Shown: positions 7,593 to 12,554 of the stretch, piece after piece
How the letters are laid out: each line of letters begins with the position of its first letter
Numbering within the stretch: position 1 is the stretch's first letter
Assembly: GCA_964411985.1 (NCBI GenBank)
Contig: CAYPNF010000106.1
Coordinates: forward strand, 1 to 12,554
DNA: 12,554 nucleotides
Origin: CAYPNF01 sp964411985
GTDB taxonomy: Bacteria; Verrucomicrobiota; Verrucomicrobiia; Limisphaerales; J093
Direction of reading: 5' to 3'
Made by a program: the position numbers and the translations under genes
The notes under the pieces: generated by a model
Seen by the model: the letters and a program-made list of their open reading frames with translations, nothing else
Told to the model about the DNA's origin: nothing
The model's database searches: none

Positions 7593-7704
7593 AGCGTTTG
7601 CAGGAAAGCTGTACAGGGGAAATCTCTCACTACGGCTTGACGAGGGGAGTGGGGCTCACCCCCCACTCCTACTCTACTGCATCCTGTCCGCTTCAGCCCA
7701 GCGT
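7593..7704 (+). other. group II intron-like noncoding segment with strong hairpin
   Basis: Directly after the maturase fragment the sequence has the layout often seen beside bacterial group II intron ORFs: an AGCTGTACAG-type half-palindrome, then CGAGGGG, then a hairpin and CTACTCTAC. The hairpin has arms GGAGTGGGG (7646-7654) and CCCCACTCC (7661-7669), a perfect 9-bp stem with a 6-base loop. There is no T-run after it, so it is not a typical intrinsic terminator, although it could impede transcription of either neighbour. Assignment to the intron rests on recalled resemblance and its position. Confidence 0.5.
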
Positions 7705-9240
7705 TTAGCGGGCCGAGGTGGCACGCATACGGAGCGCTACGTCAAGCGAGTAGGGCGGGGTGGTCAGACGCAGATCGCCGCCGTGGAAGTGGAGGCGTTT
7801 CGACTCCCTAATCGCCCCGGTCATTGGGTCCATCCACTCCAGTCGATACCGCCCTGCCGGGATCGCTTTCAGGGTGAAGGAATCTCGATAGTTCCCAGGA
7901 TTAGCTACAAAGTGCGCACCCCATTGTCCATCCTCTTTGGCATGGAAGAGGTAGACGGCATATTCCCTGCCTGGATCGGCCAGGGCGCTCGCTCGCGCAC
8001 CCGAAGAGATCTCGCTCAGACCCTCCAAGCGAGAGATGGACGCGAGGTCGAGACCCTGGACAAAGTCTTTTAGGATCTTCCGCTGCTTCACGATTCGCGT
8101 GCGTGTGTCGACGCCTCCGGTCTCCTGTCCCCGGTGATACTCACCGTTGAGGTTGATGACTCCGGCACCGCCGCTGAGCAGGAACCACCAACCCTCCAGG
8201 CGCACGTCGTCCACGCCATACGGCTTAACAAGGCCAGCCCCGAAATAGTCCGACTCGACGTTCACAACCGGTTTGCGGGCCGCGTAGTTCTTTTCCAGCG
8301 CGCGGGAGGCGGGCCGGACGTATTCGGTAGGGAGCCAGTCACACCAGGGCTCGGCGGAGAGATCGGGCGACAGGTTCTGCACAGTCTGGCCAAGCACATG
8401 TTTCTTGGGCAGCGCGGCCTCCGCCTCGAGGAACGCTTCCTTCAAGGCCTGGAGCCAGGGTGTCACCTCACTGTCGGGTAGCGTGGAGATGCTGCCATCA
8501 GGTTTCCCCTGCAGCGAAGGTTCGTCGCAAAGGTCGTAAATCACGTTGTCGTACGGGTTGAGTTCCGCGGTGATCTTGGCGACGTAAGCGCGCTGGTAAC
8601 GGAGGACATCTTGATTGCGTGCGTTACACGTGGTGAAAAGGCCGCATTCCTCGGGTTCGTAGCGCCCAATGCCCTGAAGGTTGTTGGCGTGATAAAACGG
8701 CATCAAGGGCCAGCAATCGGCATACATACCGTTGAAGAAGGCGACTTCCACCACGATGCCTTTCTTCCGGGCCCGGCCGACGAAGGCCTTGAGTCGAGCG
8801 AAGTAATCAGGATTCCAGCGATCAAGATCGTATTTCAAGGAAGGTTTGCCTGGCTCGGCCAGCACGGGGTGTGCACCTGCCTGATCGGATCGCATCCATG
8901 GCAAGATGTGGCGCCCAGGGAGCGGGCCAAGCGGATTGCCTACGGCGAACTTATCGGGAGGCTCAAACATGCCCCCCGGGTAGATGCGGGTCAGATTCAT
9001 GCCACCGACGGCAAGAGCATCGAGGAAGCGCTGGTAGTCGAAGTCGGCGTCAATGACCGCACCGTAGTGGTGATCGGAGGTCACCAGCACGACCGGCTTC
9101 CCGCCGCGCATGAAGTAGTGGGGATTGGCGGGATAGACCCGGATCGGATCGGCTTGTGCCGGCTGGAGGAACATCACCGCCGTAACCAAGGCCTGGGCGA
9201 TCCAAGTGGCAGTGCGCAGGTGCATTCGATATCGGTTCAT
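7705..9240 (-). CDS. secreted TIM-barrel glycoside hydrolase-like protein (clan GH-A / DUF4038-like)
   Basis: From the ATG at 9240 the product has 511 residues with a signal peptide (hydrophobic about 10-26, cleavage probably after AQA near residue 30). The N-terminal part of the mature protein, with HYFMRGGKPVVLVTSDHHYGA and ALAVGGMNLTRIYPGGMF, has the look of the first strands of cellulase-like TIM barrels such as apiosidase-like DUF4038/GH140 proteins. A strand ending in NVIYDLCDEPS places Glu240 as the likely acid/base, with Asp where clan GH-A normally has Asn; VVNVESDYF gives Glu329 as a candidate nucleophile. The last roughly 85 residues (AVYLFHA to LDVALRM) form a beta-sandwich-like accessory domain. 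Substrate unknown, presumably a plant or algal polysaccharide outside the cytoplasm. A GTG-independent alternative ATG at 9303 adds 21 residues before the signal peptide and is less likely. A weak AAGGCAG lies upstream of the ATG at 9240. Confidence 0.7.
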   Translation of the reverse strand: MNRYRMHLRTATWIAQALVTAVMFLQPAQADPIRVYPANPHYFMRGGKPVVLVTSDHHYGAVIDADFDYQRFLDALAVGGMNLTRIYPGGMFEPPDKFAVGNPLGPLPGRHILPWMRSDQAGAHPVLAEPGKPSLKYDLDRWNPDYFARLKAFVGRARKKGIVVEVAFFNGMYADCWPLMPFYHANNLQGIGRYEPEECGLFTTCNARNQDVLRYQRAYVAKITAELNPYDNVIYDLCDEPSLQGKPDGSISTLPDSEVTPWLQALKEAFLEAEAALPKKHVLGQTVQNLSPDLSAEPWCDWLPTEYVRPASRALEKNYAARKPVVNVESDYFGAGLVKPYGVDDVRLEGWWFLLSGGAGVINLNGEYHRGQETGGVDTRTRIVKQRKILKDFVQGLDLASISRLEGLSEISSGARASALADPGREYAVYLFHAKEDGQWGAHFVANPGNYRDSFTLKAIPAGRYRLEWMDPMTGAIRESKRLHFHGGDLRLTTPPYSLDVALRMRATSAR

Positions 9241-9578
9241 GGGCTGCCTTGGAGTTGTTGCGTTGTCAGGCTGGCCGGAGCGTAACGCAGCGGAAAGGTG
9301 CACTCAAGCCTGACCTGGGCTGGGCGTCTAGGATGAAGGCGCAGCGGTCGAGTGCAGGTGGGACGGAACCTCAGGGAATCGTGGTGAGATGTGGGTCGGC
9401 GCGCTGGTTGCCAGTCGCGTGACGAGGAAGCCCTTTTTCGGTTCTTAACGACTGGAAAGGAAACACTTCCCTTGGAATCGCTCTGCGGCTTTTCTTAGTG
9501 CCACAGTATTACTTGCTTGAGACCAGGTGGGTTCCTATATTCCAACACCTTAGTCTGATCCTGAAATCGAAAACTATT
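9241..9578. promoter_or_regulatory. divergent intergenic region between TIM-barrel gene and mdh
   Basis: These 338 bases hold no credible gene. The mdh side carries the promoter at 9513-9541. On the other strand a TTGAGT hexamer (9302-9307) followed after 17 bases by TACGCT (9279-9284) is a weak candidate promoter for the TIM-barrel gene. I see no tRNA, riboswitch-like fold or clear operator in the central part (about 9310-9500). Confidence 0.4.
9513..9541 (+). promoter_or_regulatory. probable sigma70-type promoter of mdh-deoC
   Basis: TTGCTT at 9513-9518 (three of six matches to the -35 consensus) and TATATT at 9536-9541 (five of six matches to the -10 consensus) are separated by exactly 17 bases. 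Transcription would start near 9548 and give a leader of about 30 bases. That leader, rich in A and T just before the ATG, has no Shine-Dalgarno sequence. Confidence 0.5.
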
Positions 9579-10571
9579 ATGAGCAATACCACTCCGATTC
9601 GAGTCGCAGTCACCGGTGCCGCCGGCCAGATTGGTTACTCCCTCCTTTTCCGCATCGCCTCCGGCGCCCTCTTCGGCCCGAACCAGCCGGTCATCCTGCA
9701 TCTCATCGAAATCGAACCTGCCCTTCCCGCTCTCCAGGGCGTGGTGATGGAACTCGACGACTGCGCCTTTCCCCTTCTCCAGGGAGTCGTCCCCACGGCC
9801 AGCCTCGACGAGGGTTTCCGTGGCGTGAATTGGGCCCTCCTGGTCGGCAGTGTCCCCCGCAAAGCCGGTATGGAACGTAAGGAACTGTTGGGCATCAACG
9901 GTAAGATCTTCATCGGCCAGGGCCAGGCGATCCAAAAGAACGCCGCCTCGGACGTCCGCATCCATGTCGTCGGAAACCCGTGCAACACGAACGCGCTCAT
10001 CGCCATGTCCAACGCCACGGACATTCCGCGGGACCGTTTCCTCGCCATGACCCGCCTCGACGAGAATCGCGCCAAATCGCAGCTCGCCAAGAAAGCGGGA
10101 GTGCACTCCTCGGCGGTAACCAACGTCGCCATTTGGGGCAATCACTCCGCCACCCAGTACCCGGACTTCTACAACGCCAAGATCAACGGCAAACCCGCCA
10201 CCGAAGTCATCACGGATGAGGCTTGGTTGAAGGGTGAGTTCATCTCCACCGTTCAGCAACGTGGTGCCGCGATCATCAAGGCTCGTGGTGCTTCCAGCGC
10301 CGCCAGCGCCGCCAATGCCGCCATCGACAGCGTTCGCTCCATCGTCGAACCCACCCCTGCCGGAGACTGGCACAGTGTGTGCGTTTGCTCCGACGGCAGC
10401 TACGGAGTCGAAGCCGGCCTGATCTCCTCCTTCCCCATCCGCAGCAACGGATCCAAGTGGGAGATCGTCCAGGGCGTGCCCGTCAACGAGTTCAGCCGAG
10501 GCAAGATCGACGCCACGGTCAATGAGTTGAAGGAAGAGCGCGCGATGGTGGCGGACCTCATCAAGAAGTAA
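9579..10571 (+). CDS. mdh: NAD-dependent malate dehydrogenase
   Basis: A 330-residue cytoplasmic TCA-cycle enzyme interconverting malate and oxaloacetate with NAD (EC 1.1.1.37), of the eukaryote-cytosolic-like bacterial type. Residues 13-19 GAAGQIG form the dinucleotide-binding loop, PRKAGMERKELL (93-104) carries the substrate-binding arginines of the mobile loop, NPCNT (133-137) is the conserved cofactor/substrate loop, TRLDENRA (158-165) holds the Asp of the catalytic relay, and IWGNHS (185-190) holds the catalytic His189. Length matches the family. The ATG at 9579 starts right at the family N terminus (SNTTPIRVAVTGAAG); an open frame extends to 9498 but that stretch contains the promoter. 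Codons are strongly C-ending, unlike the more G-ending neighbours on the left, consistent with high expression. deoC follows after 6 bases. Confidence 0.96.
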   Translation: MSNTTPIRVAVTGAAGQIGYSLLFRIASGALFGPNQPVILHLIEIEPALPALQGVVMELDDCAFPLLQGVVPTASLDEGFRGVNWALLVGSVPRKAGMERKELLGINGKIFIGQGQAIQKNAASDVRIHVVGNPCNTNALIAMSNATDIPRDRFLAMTRLDENRAKSQLAKKAGVHSSAVTNVAIWGNHSATQYPDFYNAKINGKPATEVITDEAWLKGEFISTVQQRGAAIIKARGASSAASAANAAIDSVRSIVEPTPAGDWHSVCVCSDGSYGVEAGLISSFPIRSNGSKWEIVQGVPVNEFSRGKIDATVNELKEERAMVADLIKK

Positions 10572-10577
10572 CCCTTC

Positions 10578-11258
10578 ATGATTCCCGCGACTTCGGCAGA
10601 ACTGGCCCAGTACATCGACTCCACGCTGCTCCAACCCGGAGCTACGGCGAAGGAGATCGAGCAGTTCTGCCAGGAAGCTCGCCAACTCGGTGTTTATGCG
10701 GTGTGTGTGCACGGGTCGAGGATCGAACTTGCACGCACTCTGCTCGACGACTCCTCCGTCAAGATTGCAGGTGTCGCCGGCTTCCCTTTCGGAGCCGGCG
10801 ATGCCGATTCCAAACGCTACGAAACCGAGGCGGTCATCGACGCTGGCGCCCACGAAGTCGATGTCGTCCTCAATATCGGCAAACTCAAGGATGGCGAACA
10901 CCGCTACGTCCTCCGGGAGCTTCGGGACGTGGTGGAAGCCGCAGACGAACGGGTGGTCAAGGTCATCCTGGAAACCGCGCTCCTGAGCCGGGAGGAGAAA
11001 ATCCTAGCCTGCAAGCTGGTCGTGGATTCAGGAGCTCACTTTGTGAAAACCTCGACTGGCTTCGGGCCCAGCGGCGCCACCATCGACGACGTGCGCCTGA
11101 TGCGCGAGACCGTGGGCCCGGACTTCGGTGTCAAAGCCGCCGGTGGCATCCGCGATATCGTCTTTACCCTCGCATTGATTGAGGCAGGTGCCACCCGCAT
11201 CGGCACTTCCCGCGCCGCACAGATCGTCGAAGCGTTCGAGCTGAATTCCCCCGCCTGA
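10578..11258 (+). CDS. deoC: deoxyribose-phosphate aldolase (DERA)
   Basis: A 226-residue cytoplasmic class I aldolase that splits 2-deoxyribose 5-phosphate into acetaldehyde and glyceraldehyde 3-phosphate (EC 4.1.2.4), the last step of deoxynucleoside catabolism. The family signatures are all present: IDSTLLQP (13-20), EVDVVLNIG with Asp95 of the proton relay, HFVKTSTGF with Lys157 as the Schiff-base lysine, and GVKAAGGIR with Lys186 as the second essential lysine; RIGTS (207-211) closes the phosphate site. It starts with ATG 6 bases after the mdh stop, so the two genes are almost certainly one transcript, although no other nucleoside-catabolism gene (deoA, deoB, deoD) is nearby. No strong Shine-Dalgarno precedes it, and translational coupling to mdh is plausible. 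The stop lies 67 bases from the stop of the convergent small-protein gene, and I see no strong terminator between them. Confidence 0.96.
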   Translation: MIPATSAELAQYIDSTLLQPGATAKEIEQFCQEARQLGVYAVCVHGSRIELARTLLDDSSVKIAGVAGFPFGAGDADSKRYETEAVIDAGAHEVDVVLNIGKLKDGEHRYVLRELRDVVEAADERVVKVILETALLSREEKILACKLVVDSGAHFVKTSTGFGPSGATIDDVRLMRETVGPDFGVKAAGGIRDIVFTLALIEAGATRIGTSRAAQIVEAFELNSPA

Positions 11259-11325
11259 TGTCCGGTTTACCAAGCTGCGACTGAAAGACTCGGCTGGGGC
11301 GCTTCACCCAAGGTCGGCTGCTTTC

Positions 11326-11718
11326 TCAAAACTCCACCGTGAACAGGTTCACACCCTGTACTTTACCCGTTGTGGGATCCCGATTCACCACGTCGTCCCC
11401 GGTGCCGTACTTTTTGGGCGCGAAGGGATTGAGCAGCTGAAACGGTTTTTTCGATTTTGAGATTTTGGTGAACGAACCTCCATAGACGCGCTTCTTCTGG
11501 GGTTTGGTCTTGGGAGTTGTCTGCAGGGACGAAGCCGTCTTGCTGTCGATGGCCGGTGCCGGTTCCACTTGCAGCACGGCTTTCGGGACGCTCTCCTCCG
11601 TCATGGCTGGAGCTGGCGCAGCTGGTGGTGTCGCCTCAGCTCCCCGAGTAGCTCCAGCGACCAGGAGCGACAAGGAGAGTAGGCATCCCAAGAAAGGAAG
11701 ACGCGCGCGAATCGTCAT
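11326..11718 (-). CDS. small exported protein of unknown function
   Basis: A 130-residue protein that I do not recognise. It begins with a signal peptide: Arg4/Arg6, a hydrophobic stretch LPFLGCLLSLSLLVAGA (about 7-23), and probable cleavage near residue 27. A Pro/Ala-rich linker follows (about 29-60), then a Lys-rich segment (about 68-90), and a C-terminal part with PFQLLNPFAPKKYGTGDD ending in VNLFTVEF. The ordered, non-repetitive C terminus with an aromatic last residue suggests a folded or membrane-associated end (inference). A strong ribosome binding site 9 bases upstream makes the gene credible. It lies directly downstream of the transposase relic on the same strand and converges with deoC. 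Confidence 0.68.
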   Translation of the reverse strand: MTIRARLPFLGCLLSLSLLVAGATRGAEATPPAAPAPAMTEESVPKAVLQVEPAPAIDSKTASSLQTTPKTKPQKKRVYGGSFTKISKSKKPFQLLNPFAPKKYGTGDDVVNRDPTTGKVQGVNLFTVEF

Positions 11719-11727
11719 GCAGAATAA

Positions 11728-11734
11728 CCTCCCC
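11728..11734 (-). promoter_or_regulatory. strong Shine-Dalgarno sequence of the small exported protein gene
   Basis: On the minus strand GGGGAGG lies 9 bases before the ATG at 11718. It is the best ribosome binding site in the window and fixes the start of this short gene. Confidence 0.7.
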
Positions 11735-11763
11735 TAAGGCGTGTCCTGTGTCAATCGCCGCCG

Positions 11764-12404
11764 CTAAAGGGTTACTCGGCTCAGTGGGCGGAGTATGGGC
11801 TGCGGTGCAGAGAGCTCCCCCCCCAACACGCTCCCGCCGTTTCCCAAGGGTCCCAAAAGCGGTACTTCGCTTCGCTCCCCACCGCATTCTCCAAAAGCTT
11901 CGCCAGAACGGAGCGGCACTTGGAGATCCTCCAGGTCTTGGAGCGCGGCCAGAATCATCAGGCCTTGGGCCAAATGCCTGGGTCCCGGATGCCCGTCGCC
12001 TTTGCGGGCCCAAAAGCCGGTCAGCCTGGCGACGAGAAGGTTGGCTTGGAAGAGAGTCAGGGTGGAGGCAGAGGCCCTCGACTTGGGCGGGGCTAAGCCT
12101 TTCTCTGCCGCATCCTGCTGGGCCAGCTGATCTTCTACTTGCTCCCTGGCTGGATCCAAAACCGGAGTGTTCGGTCCCGATCTGGCGCGCCGGAGGAGCC
12201 AGTCCCGGTAGACTTCCATCACCGCCAATTCCTGGGCCCTGTAGAAGAAGGAGGCTTTCCAGGCCGGGTGGGCTTTCCGAGTCGACAGAGCATTAAGGCG
12301 CGCCAGGCCACGATCATATCCAAGACCAACGCTCGTTCCAACGCCCTCGCGCTCTCCATCTGCCGCTTTTCGACTTCGCAGACATCCTTCAGAGTTTGAT
12401 GCCA
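11764..12404 (-). pseudogene. Tn5/IS4-like transposase C-terminal fragment, frameshifted
   Basis: On the minus strand, homology starts at 12404 with WHQTLKDVCEVEKRQ, comparable to the Tn5-type WHxxLKSGCxVExRQ, and continues through ALERALVLDMIVAWRALML to about 12275. It then continues one frame over as KAHPAWKASFF and AQELAVMEVYRDWL, ending with LVARLTGFWARKGDGHPGP, the typical Tn5-like C terminus (LGGFLGRKGDGxPG). The frame change at about 12274-12277 is explained by loss of one A in a GGAAAG stretch. The catalytic DDE core is absent, so it is non-functional. Beyond about 11922 the frame stays open to a TAG at 11764-11766 without recognisable homology. Confidence 0.68.
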
Positions 12405-12553
12405 TAGCGCTCCTGCCAATCTCCTGCCACCCGATGCAGCAGCAGGCGATAGGCACGCGAAGCCAGATTGGGGCTGCGCAGGCCCGGGCGAATGAGAAAA
12501 CGCGCCAAACCGATCACTTCGCACAGATGGGCCTGACGGGTGGCTTTCTCCCA
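12389..12553 (-). pseudogene. DruA-like / DUF4338 domain fragment
   Basis: The minus-strand frame from 12553 to a TGA at 12389-12391 encodes 54 residues with the DUF4338 pattern RQAHL, then ARFLIRPGLRSPNLASRAY, then AGDWQERYG. In the family this corresponds to the stretch NNxRFLILPWVxVxNLAS...LPEDWxxRYG that precedes an ETFVD motif. The ETFVD and later residues are missing: the homology stops at RYG and the frame ends three codons later. The N-terminal part lies outside the window. DUF4338 is known from the DruA protein of Druantia anti-phage systems and, as I recall, also from proteins linked to IS4-like transposases; the adjoining transposase piece favours the second reading. Confidence 0.6.
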
Positions 12554-12554
12554 T

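Larger units (their letters stand above)
7121..7690. mobile_element. group II intron remnants, rearranged (two RT fragments in inverted orientation plus intron-like hairpin)
   Basis: The whole space between the helicase stop and the end of the TIM-barrel gene is filled with sequence derived from group II introns. It holds a minus-strand RT/maturase fragment, an abutting plus-strand maturase C-terminal fragment, and then noncoding sequence with a perfect 9-bp stem of the type found near bacterial group II intron reverse transcriptase genes. No full RT gene, catalytic YADD box or complete ribozyme is present, so the element is dead. Boundaries are approximate; the left one lies within a few bases of the helicase stop codon. 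Confidence 0.75.
11764..12554 (-). mobile_element. decayed IS4/Tn5-like insertion sequence with DruA-like (DUF4338) portion, extends past window
   Basis: The right end of the window is a dead insertion sequence on the minus strand. It enters from outside the window with a DUF4338/DruA-like segment, jumps to the C-terminal region of a Tn5-like transposase, then shifts frame once. Terminal inverted repeats and target-site duplication cannot be identified here because one end is outside the window and the other (near 11764-11920) shows no obvious boundary. Confidence 0.65.

Noticed and set aside
9495..10901. Open frame of 468 codons on the minus strand across mdh and half of deoC
   Set aside because: It is antisense to two certain genes; its composition (Gly/Asp/Val-rich, no motif) is what C-ending codons give on the opposite strand.
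11259..11325. Possible terminator between deoC and the convergent small-protein gene
   Set aside because: Only a 4-bp TGGG/CCCA stem can be formed and there is no T-run; not enough to call.
12389..12553. A Druantia anti-phage defence gene (druA)
   Set aside because: Only a 54-residue fragment of the domain is present, fused to a transposase relic; no Druantia partner genes are visible.

Overview
The window reads as about 12.5 kb of a GC-rich bacterial chromosome, most likely from the Verrucomicrobiota (inference). The pointers are a secreted protein ending in a short C-terminal domain of the kind common on exported verrucomicrobial and planctomycete proteins, several secreted or atypical glycoside hydrolases, and decayed transposon and group II intron relics between housekeeping genes. 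There is no tRNA, rRNA or CRISPR array that I can see.

Layout. Positions 1-504 are the 3' end of a GH130 glycoside phosphorylase gene. A LOG/TIGR00730-type nucleotide phosphoribohydrolase gene follows (537-1577, +). It converges, with an 8-base gap, on a minus-strand gene for a secreted, probably seven-bladed beta-propeller protein (1586-3076). Divergent from that is a secreted GH28-like right-handed beta-helix hydrolase (3181-4563, +), followed after 14 bases by an HrpB-type DExH helicase (4578-7118, +). Positions 7119-7704 hold no intact gene: they contain two group II intron reverse transcriptase/maturase fragments in opposite orientations and an intron-like hairpin. A secreted TIM-barrel glycosidase-like gene lies on the minus strand (7705-9240). 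A 338-base divergent intergenic region with a plausible sigma70-type promoter leads into mdh and deoC (9579-11258, +), a tight two-gene unit. A small exported protein of unknown function lies on the minus strand (11326-11718). The right end (11764-12554, minus) is a decayed transposase carrying a DruA-like (DUF4338) piece and a Tn5/IS4-like C-terminal piece, joined by an internal deletion and broken by a frameshift.

How it fits together. The GH130 phosphorylase, the GH28-like enzyme and the TIM-barrel enzyme suggest a polysaccharide-degrading lifestyle, but they are scattered on both strands with no transporter or regulator, so this is not a classical utilisation locus. mdh and deoC are central metabolism (TCA cycle and deoxynucleoside catabolism). 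I found no convincing new multi-gene system. The most unusual items are the inverted group II intron relics directly after the helicase stop codon, the DruA/Tn5 hybrid transposase relic, the GH28-like enzyme lacking the usual GHG motif, and the regular seven-fold repeat in the secreted propeller protein.
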